From NCBI GenBank assembly GCA_018654125.1, contig JABIME010000357.1:1-19433 (forward strand): 19,433 nucleotides of DNA, read 5' to 3'. The notes beneath the pieces were generated by a model. The model was not told where the DNA came from. It ran no database searches and was given only the letters and a program-made list of their open reading frames with translations. This DNA comes from Candidatus Cloacimonadota bacterium. GTDB taxonomy: Bacteria; Cloacimonadota; Cloacimonadia; Cloacimonadales; TCS61. Of this stretch, positions 1-8,434 are shown piece after piece. The position numbers and the translations under genes were made by a program. Numbering within the stretch: the first letter of the stretch is position 1; every line of letters starts with the position of its first letter.

Positions 1-2874
1 ATAAATACGAATATCGATCTTTGGGGATACAGCTCAAATCGTCAGATAGTTTATACACAATCCGGCATGAGCCATTATGATAATATTGAAAGATTTCTGC
101 ATCTTGAAATGGATGAACTTCCCAATATTTATCCGCAAACCTCAAATAATTATTATTGGTTTCACGGTTGGGATCCGGTAACTCAAACATGGGACATGAA
201 CCACAGATTTGATAATACACTCACCTATTATTCACCTTGGATAAATGCACTAGCTGAAGTATTACCAGCAGTATATCAAATGGATGATAATTTGATGCCC
301 ACAGCACCTGCCGAATTGCAAGTTGTAACAGAAAATGCAGATTATATAAAGATCCAATGGATTTCTGGTGATTGCTTTGATATGGATACTTATGAAATAC
401 TCTACTCAACCGAGCCTATTGCAAATGGGGGGTATTCTATTGTAGATAAAAGCATTTATGGTAAACTGGCATGCTTGGCTCAGAATTATTACACTTTAGG
501 AGGATTAGCTCCGGGAGAACAATACTATTTTGCTGTAAGGATATTAGATAAGAATGGAAATGAATCTGCTTTATCTAATGAAGTATTTGGAACTTCTGGA
601 CCGGCAGTTGTAGATGACTTCATTTGTTATGGAAGAGATGAGTATATAAATTTGGAATGGGAAGCTTCTGCAGCTTCAGAATTTTCCGGTTTCAATATTT
701 ATAAGAAGATTGACGGAAATGATTTTATGTTGTTAGATACTTGGTCAAACAATCCGGAACTTGCTGGACAAAGTGGAGATGACGTTCCCTATACATTTAT
801 TGATACAGGTGTAGAAAATGGACAACAATATACATATAAACTCGGTGTACAAGATAACGATTTAGAGTATCTTTATGGAAGTGAACCATCTGCTATATCG
901 CAAAAAATCTATGGATTATATGCAGCACAAATGACAGGAACTTACAATGACACTTGTTATTTTGGATATAATGAATATGCCTCTAATGGTTATGATAGTA
1001 ATTTTGATATTGCAACAGACGACCAAGCAGTTGGAGATTATTTCTTCTGTGAATTTTATGAAGAATATTGGAACAATGTTCCTCAATTTCTAGAGCAAGA
1101 AATCTATGGTGATTATAATACTGAAGAACAACTTAAAAGTTGGGTCTATCGTGTGAGGACAAATCAAACAAATTCTCCTGTAGAGATAGGAATAGCAAAT
1201 CTAAATAGAAATGCTGAAAGGTTCTATCTATATACAAATGGTCAATATTATGATCTTGCGACCGGAACTTATTCTTACACTCCAACTTCAGCAAACTATT
1301 ACACTTTTACTTTGTATTATGGAAACCTTACACCATCTCTTGATTTTGATTATATCCCTAATCAGTTATTGTATCCGAACGAGATCCTTAGTATAAACTG
1401 GTCTGTTAATATGACCACAACAATAGATCATGTGAATGTTTACGCAGAGAATGATGAAATTACAATCCCCATTGAAATGGGGTTGTCTCCTACTACAAAT
1501 AATACTAATTGGATAGTCCCTCAACTTCTATTTGAAAATCTTAAATGCAGGGTCGATCTGGTTATGGATGAAGGAGATACATTGCATTACTATTCACCTT
1601 ACAGTTTTGGAATAATATCACCACAAAATATTGTTGAAACTTATCAAGGTTGGAATCTGATAACCAAAAATTTCAATACAAATCAACATACAACAGAAGA
1701 AATATTTGGTGAGAATGTTGAGTTCTATCAGTATATAAATAGTGAATTTACTTTTGTGGATGAACCGGAATTTTTGCAAGCCTATTGGAATTATGCACCG
1801 CAGGATAATTATTTTGCACTAAATAATGTATCAATGCAGAAAACAGCATACGGTATGCCATTAAATTCAGGTTGGAATGTAATACCAAATCCTCATAGAG
1901 CAAGTTATGATATTGATCAACTAGTGTTTTCTATAAACAATGTTGATTACGAATATTATCAGGCAGTGCAGAATGGATTGATAGAACCTGCAGTATTTAA
2001 TTTTGATAACAGCTTTGATCCTGTTTATGAAATGACTCCTGCAAATGGTTATTATTTGTATTGTTACAAAGATAATATAACTGTTAAATTTATTCCATAC
2101 TATACAAATGAATTCTCGCCAGAGTATGAGATAAATTGGAAAGCAAAGATAAATGTAGAGCAAGTAAGTAATGATATTTCTTCTATCATTGTTGGAACTT
2201 CCGATGTTGCTGATTCACTTTATAATTCCAATTATGACCTACTCAAACCAACTGCAAAACCGTATGAGAATGTAATCACATTCAGCGTTCCGATGGAGAT
2301 TAATGGAACAACACAAAAATTGCATCAATCTATCACATCTCCTCAAGATGAAATGCAGGATTTCACATATTCATTTAGTGCTGAATTGCAGCTTGCCGAT
2401 CTGCAAACTTTATTCTTTGATGCCAGCACTTTTGAACTTCCGGAAAATGCTAATATTTTCTTGCAGATGTCAGAAGGTTATCTTGAAATTCCGGACAATG
2501 ATTTTGTGGAATATGTTCCTGCTGACACACTTTTGGAATTTACAATTCTTATTACGGATCAAGATTATAGTGATGCTGATGATACCGTTGTTCAGAATAC
2601 TTTCAGCTTGCAGAATTTCCCAAATCCATTTAATCCTCAAACAAATATCAGCTATAACATTCCAGAAGAGGGAAATGTAGAATTGAGTGTTTATAACATT
2701 AAGGGTCAGAAAGTTAAAACTCTGGTTAATGAGACTCAAATAAGAGGGGAACACACTGTAGTTTGGAATGGAACAAATAAGCATAATAAACGTGTAGCAT
2801 CAGGAGTTTACTTCTATAAATTAGAAATTAATGATTCCAAATTGCTGATAAATAAAATGTTGCTATTGAAATAA
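1..2874 (+). CDS. Secreted Fn3 multidomain protein with type IX sorting domain (5' partial)
   Basis: The reading frame is open to base 1, so the true start lies upstream; the ATG at 67 is internal and has no ribosome binding site. The visible 957 residues begin inside a domain I cannot name (motifs S-G-M-S-H-Y-D and N-H-R-F-D-N). Two fibronectin type III-like modules follow at about residues 98-200 and 202-302. A long beta-rich middle contains two G-W-N-[LV]-I segments (from about 550 and 620). The C-terminal domain (868-957) opens F-S-L-Q-N-F-P-N-P-F-N-P, contains N-I-K-G-Q-K-V and ends N-K-M-L-L-L-K, the type A FlgD-like sorting domain known from type IX secretion cargo. It is therefore probably exported and attached to or released from the cell surface. 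It shares this tail with the next gene 11 nt downstream, so the two are likely cotranscribed. Any enzymatic activity would be in the missing N-terminus. Confidence 0.85.
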   Translation: MNTNIDLWGYSSNRQIVYTQSGMSHYDNIERFLHLEMDELPNIYPQTSNNYYWFHGWDPVTQTWDMNHRFDNTLTYYSPWINALAEVLPAVYQMDDNLMPTAPAELQVVTENADYIKIQWISGDCFDMDTYEILYSTEPIANGGYSIVDKSIYGKLACLAQNYYTLGGLAPGEQYYFAVRILDKNGNESALSNEVFGTSGPAVVDDFICYGRDEYINLEWEASAASEFSGFNIYKKIDGNDFMLLDTWSNNPELAGQSGDDVPYTFIDTGVENGQQYTYKLGVQDNDLEYLYGSEPSAISQKIYGLYAAQMTGTYNDTCYFGYNEYASNGYDSNFDIATDDQAVGDYFFCEFYEEYWNNVPQFLEQEIYGDYNTEEQLKSWVYRVRTNQTNSPVEIGIANLNRNAERFYLYTNGQYYDLATGTYSYTPTSANYYTFTLYYGNLTPSLDFDYIPNQLLYPNEILSINWSVNMTTTIDHVNVYAENDEITIPIEMGLSPTTNNTNWIVPQLLFENLKCRVDLVMDEGDTLHYYSPYSFGIISPQNIVETYQGWNLITKNFNTNQHTTEEIFGENVEFYQYINSEFTFVDEPEFLQAYWNYAPQDNYFALNNVSMQKTAYGMPLNSGWNVIPNPHRASYDIDQLVFSINNVDYEYYQAVQNGLIEPAVFNFDNSFDPVYEMTPANGYYLYCYKDNITVKFIPYYTNEFSPEYEINWKAKINVEQVSNDISSIIVGTSDVADSLYNSNYDLLKPTAKPYENVITFSVPMEINGTTQKLHQSITSPQDEMQDFTYSFSAELQLADLQTLFFDASTFELPENANIFLQMSEGYLEIPDNDFVEYVPADTLLEFTILITDQDYSDADDTVVQNTFSLQNFPNPFNPQTNISYNIPEEGNVELSVYNIKGQKVKTLVNETQIRGEHTVVWNGTNKHNKRVASGVYFYKLEINDSKLLINKMLLLK

Positions 2875-2885
2875 TTGGAGAAAAA

Positions 2886-4289
2886 ATGAAAATATTATTA
2901 ACTACTTTAATCGTAATTTTTATAACATCAGTTTTTGCTGAAGATATTTGGGAAGATGATTTTGAAGAACTTACAGGTTGGATGTTGAATGGAGAATTTC
3001 AAATTGATTCACCCCAAGGGTTAGGTGGGGAATATGGTAATCCTGATCCAACCTCTGCGTATTCGGGGAGTAATGTGCTTGGAGTTGATCTTACCGGACT
3101 TGGAGCAAGTTTGGGTGATTATGAAACTGATCTGAGCACACATGAATATTTCGCAATTTCCCCAGTTATTGATTGCAGCCAGTTCGTCTCGGTTGAACTA
3201 AATTTTATTAGATGGTTAAATGTTGAAGTGTCAACTTACGATCATGCGTACATTTGTGTGAGCAATGATGATGGAACAACTTGGAATGAGATCTGGACGA
3301 ATTCAGCAGAGGTTACAGATAATTCATGGAATAGCTCAAACTATGATATTTCCGAAATTGCAGATCTAAATGGCAATATTCGTATAAGATTTTCAATTGG
3401 TTCCACAGATGGTTCCTGGCAATATAGCGGTTGGAATGTAGACGATGTAGTTATTACAGGCTCACAGGTTGCTTATGGAGCTATTGATGGGAATATTACT
3501 GATAGCAGTAATAATGAACCGATCGCATTTGCTCCGATAATGAGCCAGTATGGGAACACAATGTCGGACGATGAAGGATATTTTATTCTTAATGAAATAC
3601 CTGTTGGAAATCGTGAGATCGTTATAACAGCATTGGGATATCTTCCATTCACAGAAAGCGATATTCTAGTCACAGAAAATGATACAATTTACGTATCATG
3701 TGAGTTAATGCCCGATCCAAACACACCTCCTTCTCCACAAAATCCTCAAGCAGAAGTTTATGATGGGAATAATGTTCATCTATCTTGGGAAGAGCCGGAG
3801 CTTCCTACCGAAGAACTTTTAGCTTATAATGTATATAGAAATGGAATAATTTTAGAGAGTATTTTAGAGATAGAATATTTTGATGTGGATGTTATTAATG
3901 GGTTTTACAGCTATTATATCTCTGCAGTTTACGATTCTGGTGAATCACTTCCAACAGATACTGTTAATGTGCATATAAATATATCGGGAATAGAGAATGA
4001 TGTGATTCCACAAAATGCATTTAGTCTTTCAAATTATCCAAATCCTTTTAATCCTGAAACAACCATCTATTTTGAATTAAAAACCGGGAATATTGAAAAT
4101 GCTGAAATAAGAATTTACAATTTAAAAGGGCAGAGAATTAGGAATTATTCAGTAATTACTCCTCAATCTTCAATTACTTGGAATGGAACAGATCAATCTG
4201 GAAAATATGTATCAAGCGGAATATATTTCTATCAATTAGTTATTGATGGAAAGTCTTCAGCAAAGAATAAAATGATGCTATTGAAATAA
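2886..4289 (+). CDS. Secreted choice-of-anchor/CarboxypepD_reg/Fn3 protein with type IX sorting domain
   Basis: The 467-residue protein has a clear signal peptide (1-18, K-I-L-L-T-T-L-I-V-I-F, cleavage after F-A). Residues about 20-190 form an aromatic- and Asp-rich beta-sandwich of the MAM/choice-of-anchor type, with the recognisable S-x-D-G-x-T-W and W-N-V-D-D-V features. Residues about 197-275 resemble a carboxypeptidase regulatory-like domain (G-x-I-x-D-S, then E-G-Y-F-x-L and G-N-R-E-I-x-I-x-A-L-G-Y). A fibronectin type III-like module spans about 282-365. The sorting domain is at 379-467, beginning F-S-L-S-N-Y-P-N-P-F-N-P and ending N-K-M-M-L-L-K. No catalytic motif is visible, so it is more likely an adhesin or structural surface protein than an enzyme. 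The ATG follows a TTGGAG ribosome site and lies 11 nt after the preceding stop. The family-level reading is good; the biological role is unknown. Confidence 0.88.
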   Translation: MKILLTTLIVIFITSVFAEDIWEDDFEELTGWMLNGEFQIDSPQGLGGEYGNPDPTSAYSGSNVLGVDLTGLGASLGDYETDLSTHEYFAISPVIDCSQFVSVELNFIRWLNVEVSTYDHAYICVSNDDGTTWNEIWTNSAEVTDNSWNSSNYDISEIADLNGNIRIRFSIGSTDGSWQYSGWNVDDVVITGSQVAYGAIDGNITDSSNNEPIAFAPIMSQYGNTMSDDEGYFILNEIPVGNREIVITALGYLPFTESDILVTENDTIYVSCELMPDPNTPPSPQNPQAEVYDGNNVHLSWEEPELPTEELLAYNVYRNGIILESILEIEYFDVDVINGFYSYYISAVYDSGESLPTDTVNVHINISGIENDVIPQNAFSLSNYPNPFNPETTIYFELKTGNIENAEIRIYNLKGQRIRNYSVITPQSSITWNGTDQSGKYVSSGIYFYQLVIDGKSSAKNKMMLLK

Positions 4290-4295
4290 AAAACA

Positions 4296-4976
4296 ATGAA
4301 ATACAAATTAGTTTTATTTGATGCTGATGGAACACTTTTTGATTTTGATACAGCTGAAAGAGAAGCGTTTAACAAAACATTCAAACAATTTGGTATTAAT
4401 GAAGATCTGAAGCGATTACACAAAGAGTATGAAGTAATAAATAAAGCTATCTGGCGTGATTTTGAACAAAAAAAAATTACATCAGACAACTTGCGAATTG
4501 AGCGTTTTGAGAGATTTTTTACTAAAGAGAGATTGCAACTTGATCCCACTTTTTTTAGTCCGTTATATCTAAAACATTTATCTGAGGGAGTCCATCTGTT
4601 ACAGGGGGCTAAAGAGATCGTCAGCTTCCTATATAAAAAAACGGAGCTTGCACTTGCCACAAATGGACTTGCCGATGTACAAAATCCACGATTTGCCGAT
4701 TCAGATCTTGCAGGATATTTCCAACATATATTTATTTCTGAAGAGATCGGACATCCAAAACCAAATCCAGAATTTTTTGAGCATATATTTAATAAACTCC
4801 CTCATAATAAGTCGGCTATAATAATTGGGGATAGTTTAGCTTCAGATATCAAAGGCGGAAATGATTTTGGAATTGACACATGTTGGTTCAATCCAAATAA
4901 GTGCATTAATAAAAGTGGGATAATTCCCACCTTTGAAGTTAATGATTTAAAAGATTTAAGATCATTGTTAATATAG
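4296..4976 (+). CDS. yjjG: HAD-superfamily nucleotidase, YjjG/YfnB type
   Basis: This 226-residue cytosolic enzyme matches E. coli YjjG (house-cleaning 5'-nucleotidase acting on non-canonical pyrimidine nucleotides) along its length. HAD motif I is F-D-A-D-G-T-L-F with nucleophile D9 and acid D11. A helical cap follows, with the family-typical N-K-A-I-W-R-D-F-E. Motif II is in L-A-T-N-G-L, motif III is the lysine in I-G-H-P-K-P-N-P-E-F-F, and motif IV is I-I-G-D-S-L-A-S-D-I-K-G-G. The late T-C-W-F-N-P is also shared with YjjG. The start lies 6 nt after the surface-protein gene without a clear Shine-Dalgarno, suggesting readthrough from upstream; the functional link to secreted proteins is probably accidental. 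The exact substrate cannot be told from sequence, since HAD phosphatases are promiscuous. Confidence 0.85.
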   Translation: MKYKLVLFDADGTLFDFDTAEREAFNKTFKQFGINEDLKRLHKEYEVINKAIWRDFEQKKITSDNLRIERFERFFTKERLQLDPTFFSPLYLKHLSEGVHLLQGAKEIVSFLYKKTELALATNGLADVQNPRFADSDLAGYFQHIFISEEIGHPKPNPEFFEHIFNKLPHNKSAIIIGDSLASDIKGGNDFGIDTCWFNPNKCINKSGIIPTFEVNDLKDLRSLLI

Positions 4977-5046
4977 AATTAAAAAATAAGTGAGTTCATA
5001 GTTTAATGGGAATTTAAAGCTCTCTTTTAAAATTATGTCTCGCCAC

Positions 5047-5052
5047 AAGGAG
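5047..5052 (+). promoter_or_regulatory. Ribosome binding site fixing the start at 5059
   Basis: AAGGAG sits 6 nt before the ATG at 5059. It rules out the overlapping GTG frame at 5052, which starts on the last base of this site and encodes an unrelated 64-residue peptide. Confidence 0.6.
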
Positions 5053-5058
5053 TGAAAT

Positions 5059-5385
5059 ATGAGCACAGTCGAAAAAAAGAACAGTCTTCCGCTTATCATT
5101 TTTATAATTGCTGTTCTTGCATTTATTTATGTTTTCCCACGGATACTTATCTCAGCATGGGGACCAAGCGATCCATGGACGTGTTACCTCTATCAATATG
5201 GATTTGGTGCAATCACATTTGGAATTGGAATTTTCCTGATCCTTAAAACGGGTTCTTGTAAATTAGGGAGAGGGAATGATAATTTCTGGTTTAAATGGAT
5301 TATCGCAGGATTCTTCCTATTTGCAATTACACATGCAGTTTGGATATTATTAGCATTGTATATGCCTGTGAAGGGAGGAGTGTAG
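5059..5385 (+). CDS. Small three-helix membrane protein coupled to the symporter
   Basis: This 108-residue protein has a short charged N-terminus (M-S-T-V-E-K-K-N) and three hydrophobic segments at about residues 11-31, 47-63 and 76-100. It looks like an inner-membrane protein with no periplasmic domain of any size. Its stop codon directly abuts the ATG of the symporter gene, and the symporter's ribosome site (GGGAGG, 5373-5378) lies inside this coding sequence, so translation is probably coupled. Small membrane partners next to sodium:solute symporters are known (for example the DUF485/YjcH and YhdT types), but I do not recognise this one as either. A W-G-P-S-D-P-W-T-C-Y loop after the first helix is its most distinctive feature. 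Calling it an accessory subunit of the transporter is inference from this arrangement. Confidence 0.8.
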   Translation: MSTVEKKNSLPLIIFIIAVLAFIYVFPRILISAWGPSDPWTCYLYQYGFGAITFGIGIFLILKTGSCKLGRGNDNFWFKWIIAGFFLFAITHAVWILLALYMPVKGGV

Positions 5386-7293
5386 ATGGAACATTTGAGT
5401 CAACTTAATTTAGATCCAAGTGCATATTGGACAATTGGAACAGTTGTAATTTTATATTCTTTACTGATAGCTGCTTTTGGTGGTTATTTCTCTAGATTTA
5501 GTAAGAATATAAATGATTATTTTTATAGTGGGCAAAGATTTGCCTGGTGGCTTGGTGCTGCAAGCATGATAGCTACAGGAATTGGTTCCTACAGTTATCT
5601 TAAGTATTCTCAGCAAGGATTTGAAACGGGAATGAGCAGTTCGATGACCTACACGAATGATTGGTTTATTATTCCCTTCTTCATGTTTGGCTGGCTGCCA
5701 ATAATTTACTTTTCAAAGATTAAATCTATTCCCGAATACTTTGAACGTAGATTTAACAGAACTTCACGTTATATATCACTAGTAATAATTATGGCATACA
5801 TGTTGTTCTATATTGGATATAACCTGTTTACTATTGGTATTGCAATGGAAGGATTACTTGGTGTGCCACTAATAATTACCGTTCCAATAGCAACGGTTCT
5901 GCTGGGAGGTTATGTTACTTTCGGTGGGCAAACGGCTGTTATATTTACTGACCTCTTCCAGGGAATTATGTTGTACATTGCTGGTGGAATTGCGATAGTT
6001 GCCGGTATAATTGCCTTGGGTGGCTTTGGTGAATTTTGGTCTTGGTTACCTGTAACTCACAGACTGCCTTTTGTAGATCTTTTGAATGATCCAAAATTTA
6101 ATACTGCAGGTCTTTTCTGGGGAGAAGCTTTGGCAGGGAGTATTGCATTCACGTTTATGAATCAAGGTTTTATAATGAGATATTTAGCCCTTAAGAGTGT
6201 GAATGATGGTAGAAAAGCTGCAATTTTTAATGTACTTTTCACACTTCCATTCTCAGCAATAATTGTTGGTGCAGTTGGTTGGATAGCAAAATCTCTTATT
6301 GAAAAGCAAACTGCTATGGGTGGAGCTTTAGAAGGTCTTGATCCAATTCATATTACGAATCATTTCCATACATTTATTGTTGTTGCCTGGGAAACTTTAC
6401 GGCACAATACTATAGTATTTGGATTTGTGATTGCTGCTCTTACAGCTGCTTTGATGTCTACAGTTGATACACTGATAAATGCATGCTCTGCAATAGGAAT
6501 CTATGATATTTATAAACCATTATTCAAGCCTGAAGCTGATGACAAACATTACTTAAAAGCAGCTCGTTGGGTTTCTGGTGGAACAGCACTACTCGGATTA
6601 CTACTTGTTTATATGTTCTCACATATGAAAGGTAGTTTGATGTCTATTCATTATAAAGGTATCATGATCATTATTCCATCTATTGTAACCACGATCTTCC
6701 TTGGTGCATTTTGGAGAAGATTTACAGCTAAAGCTGCGAATATTTCTATGCTTGTGGGATCTGGATTTACAATTCTCACAGTATTCGTTCCAGATATGAT
6801 CGTTCCACTTGCATCATTTGTCTCTGCTCCACAAAATGGTATTTTCATCTATACAAGAGCACTTTTTGGAATGTTGCTTACAGCAGTTGTTGGAATAACC
6901 ATAACATTGCTTACTAAAGAGGCTCCTGATCATGCAGAGAAGATTAATGGACTTACAATCGATACACTTGATTATGCCATGGAACAGTATAAAGGCGGCA
7001 AGCCAAATCATGTGAAAGGTGAGAAAATAAGAAGACTTCCTGTACTTATTGATGAATCAATTCCTTCAGGAAAAATTTCACTTTCCAATGCAATAATGGC
7101 ACGTATGAAAGCAAATGTGGAAGACCTTATCTATATGGAAGACTCACGTTGGTATTTAGGTGGACTTCGCTCTGATCATGTGAAAGCTTATACACCACAT
7201 GATGACAATGATGATATTAAGATGAATGCAGAGACATTTGAAAAAGCAATGATGCTAAAAGATAAACTGATCACATTAGAAAAAATATTCTAA
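5386..7293 (+). CDS. Sodium:solute symporter (SSS family) with long C-terminal tail
   Basis: The 635-residue protein is a multi-spanning inner-membrane permease of the SSS/SLC5 family, coupling sodium entry to uptake of an unidentified organic solute. Family hallmarks are the early D-Y-F-Y-S-G-Q-R-F-A-W-W-L-G-A-A-S-M segment, the S-I-P-E-Y-F-E-R-R-F motif at the end of the third helix, the G-G-Q-T-A-V-I-F-T-D-L-F-Q-G signature (residues 180-193), and A-A-L-M-S-T-V-D-T (S358, T359), which corresponds to the Na2 sodium site of vSGLT. About 120 residues after the last membrane segment (roughly 515-635) are hydrophilic, with a W-Y-L-G-G-L-R-S-D-H motif near 590; this tail is longer than in simple SSS proteins and is probably cytoplasmic. 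The gene follows a small membrane protein without a gap and is closed by a terminator. Substrate (sugar, amino acid or carboxylate) cannot be assigned. Confidence 0.9.
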   Translation: MEHLSQLNLDPSAYWTIGTVVILYSLLIAAFGGYFSRFSKNINDYFYSGQRFAWWLGAASMIATGIGSYSYLKYSQQGFETGMSSSMTYTNDWFIIPFFMFGWLPIIYFSKIKSIPEYFERRFNRTSRYISLVIIMAYMLFYIGYNLFTIGIAMEGLLGVPLIITVPIATVLLGGYVTFGGQTAVIFTDLFQGIMLYIAGGIAIVAGIIALGGFGEFWSWLPVTHRLPFVDLLNDPKFNTAGLFWGEALAGSIAFTFMNQGFIMRYLALKSVNDGRKAAIFNVLFTLPFSAIIVGAVGWIAKSLIEKQTAMGGALEGLDPIHITNHFHTFIVVAWETLRHNTIVFGFVIAALTAALMSTVDTLINACSAIGIYDIYKPLFKPEADDKHYLKAARWVSGGTALLGLLLVYMFSHMKGSLMSIHYKGIMIIIPSIVTTIFLGAFWRRFTAKAANISMLVGSGFTILTVFVPDMIVPLASFVSAPQNGIFIYTRALFGMLLTAVVGITITLLTKEAPDHAEKINGLTIDTLDYAMEQYKGGKPNHVKGEKIRRLPVLIDESIPSGKISLSNAIMARMKANVEDLIYMEDSRWYLGGLRSDHVKAYTPHDDNDDIKMNAETFEKAMMLKDKLITLEKIF

Positions 7294-7311
7294 TTAATGA
7301 AATAAATAATG

Positions 7312-7340
7312 AAAAGCCTCTCTGTATGAGGGGCTTTTTT
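7312..7340 (+). terminator. Rho-independent terminator after the symporter
   Basis: AAAAGCCTCTC and GAGGGGCTTTT pair over 11 bp (one G-U) around the loop TGTAT, followed by further T residues. It lies 18 nt after the symporter stop and separates that unit from the HAD gene at 7363. Confidence 0.85.
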
Positions 7341-7362
7341 CTTTATAGGAATAGTAAAATAA

Positions 7363-8019
7363 ATGAGATATAAAGCTGTGATTTTTGATTTGGATGGAAC
7401 GCTAATTGATTCAATGGGAATTTGGATACAAATAGATAAAGAGTACTTAGAAAAACGCAACATTTCTGTACCGGATGATCTTTTTAAAGATGTGAAAACT
7501 GGTAATAGTTTCAATGAAATCTGCCAGTACTTCAAAGATAAATTTAATCTGCCTGACTCAATTGAAGAGATTGGTGCAGAATGGACAGGTATGGTTGCAG
7601 AACATTATAAAAATGATATTACATTAAAACCAGGTGCTCATAAATTTATAAATTTTCTTAGGATTAATAATATTAAAATGGCAATTGGTACCAGCAATAC
7701 AAAATATCTTACAAAAACAGTTTTAGGAGCAAATGGAGTGCTGAATTATTTCGATACTATTGTTGCAGGATGTGAAGATATTAAAGGTAAACCATATCCA
7801 GACATATTCTTAAAAGCAGCTAAAGAGTTAAACATAGCACCGGAGGATTGCCTGGTTATTGAAGATACATTGCACGGAGTTCTTGCAGCTCATAATGGCG
7901 GTATAGATGCTTTTGCAATCTTCGACGATAATGATACACATGAGACTGAAGGGATTCGAAAAGAAGCAGATTTTTATGCAGATAATTTCAGTGAAATTTT
8001 AGAAAAGCTGAAATTCTAA
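7363..8019 (+). CDS. HAD hydrolase, beta-phosphoglucomutase-like
   Basis: This 218-residue cytosolic protein belongs to HAD subfamily IA with a helical cap. Motif I is V-I-F-D-L-D-G-T-L-I-D-S (nucleophile D9, acid/base D11). Motif II is the serine in A-I-G-T-S-N. Motif III is the lysine in I-K-G-K-P-Y-P-D-I-F-L-K-A. Motif IV is C-L-V-I-E-D-T-L-H-G-V. The G-K-P-x-P-D and E-D-[ST]-x-x-G pair is typical of the PgmB/GS1/sugar-phosphatase group, so it acts on a small phosphorylated substrate, either as a phosphatase or a phosphosugar mutase. The gene stands alone between the symporter terminator and the csoR promoter; its start has only an A-rich leader and no strong Shine-Dalgarno. It is not close in sequence to the YjjG-type HAD protein upstream, so it is not a recent duplicate. 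Substrate is undetermined. Confidence 0.82.
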   Translation: MRYKAVIFDLDGTLIDSMGIWIQIDKEYLEKRNISVPDDLFKDVKTGNSFNEICQYFKDKFNLPDSIEEIGAEWTGMVAEHYKNDITLKPGAHKFINFLRINNIKMAIGTSNTKYLTKTVLGANGVLNYFDTIVAGCEDIKGKPYPDIFLKAAKELNIAPEDCLVIEDTLHGVLAAHNGGIDAFAIFDDNDTHETEGIRKEADFYADNFSEILEKLKF

Positions 8020-8061
8020 TAAAACAATTTAATTACAAAAGTAAAAAATAAAATTTGCCTA

Positions 8062-8091
8062 TTGACACAAAATCATTATCTTAATTAACAT
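8062..8091 (+). promoter_or_regulatory. Candidate promoter of the copper operon
   Basis: TTGACA at 8062-8067 is a consensus -35 hexamer; TAACAT at 8086-8091 (18-nt spacer) is the best placed -10, matching four of six positions. The -10 abuts the CsoR operator, which fits repression by blocking RNA polymerase. Promoter consensus in this phylum is uncertain, so the hexamers are tentative. Confidence 0.5.
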
Positions 8092-8106
8092 ACCCCTATA
8101 GGGTAT
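8090..8106 (+). promoter_or_regulatory. CsoR operator
   Basis: ATACCCCTATAGGGTAT is a 6-bp perfect inverted repeat (ATACCC / GGGTAT) around CTATA. This is the layout of known CsoR-family operators, which have TACCC and GGGTA half-sites flanking a short centre. It lies 11 nt before the csoR start codon and overlaps the likely -10 region, implying autorepression that is relieved by Cu(I). Confidence 0.82.
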
Positions 8107-8117
8107 ACGGAGGAGAA

Positions 8118-8426
8118 ATGAAAGAAGCATGTGAACAGTGTTCGATAAGGAGTGCACATCACTCAGAAGAATTGAAGAAGGATTTTAGGGACAGGTTAAA
8201 TAGAATTGAGGGTCAGGTTCGTGCTGTGAATAGAATGATTGCAGAAGATATTTATTGTAATGATATTTTGAACCAGATATCTGCTGTTCAATCTGCACTT
8301 ACTTCCGTATCCAAATTAATATTGGAAGCTCATATGAAGAGTTGTGTTGTAGACCAAATCCAGGAAGGGAAGATCGAAGTAATAGACGAAGTAATGAGTA
8401 CAATAAACAAGTTGATGAGAAAGTAA
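8118..8426 (+). CDS. csoR: Copper-sensing transcriptional repressor CsoR
   Basis: This 102-residue all-helical regulator (DUF156/CsoR-RcnR-FrmR family) carries the family signature R-L-N-R-I-E-G-Q-V-R at 26-35. The Cu(I) ligands are all present with the spacing of Mycobacterium tuberculosis CsoR (Cys-25-His-4-Cys): C47 (in I-Y-C-N-D), H72 and C76 (in E-A-H-M-K-S-C). Family knowledge predicts a tetramer that binds its operator without metal and releases it when Cu(I) binds. The N-terminus adds C5-x-x-C8 and H14-H15 before the fold, which is not needed for the canonical site and might be a second metal site. The ATG has a strong GGAGGAG ribosome site. It is the first gene of the copper operon and its predicted operator lies directly upstream, so autoregulation and control of all downstream genes is likely. 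Confidence 0.92.
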   Translation: MKEACEQCSIRSAHHSEELKKDFRDRLNRIEGQVRAVNRMIAEDIYCNDILNQISAVQSALTSVSKLILEAHMKSCVVDQIQEGKIEVIDEVMSTINKLMRK

Positions 8427-8434
8427 AACGAATT

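Noticed and set aside
2470..2784. Minus-strand open frame of 104 residues in the first gene, and similar frames elsewhere
   Set aside because: A+T-rich genes give many stop-free antisense frames; none shows a signal peptide plus domain or ribosome site.
4977..5058. A+T-rich near-palindrome (TTTAAAG...CTTTTAAA) before the small membrane gene
   Set aside because: The match needs bulges and has no T-run or GC stem; it is at the level expected from base composition.
5052..5246. A 64-residue overlapping frame starting GTG at 5052
   Set aside because: It starts on the ribosome site of the small membrane protein and has no recognisable composition; the 5059 frame is membrane-like and coupled to the symporter.
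4296..8019. The two HAD hydrolases as a duplicated pair flanking the symporter
   Set aside because: They belong to different HAD subgroups (YjjG and PgmB-like), share only the general motifs, and lie in separate transcription units.
8342..8434. An N-terminal extension of the TolC-like gene from ATG 8342
   Set aside because: It overlaps csoR by 85 nt, encodes a charged peptide ahead of a clear signal sequence, and has no ribosome site.
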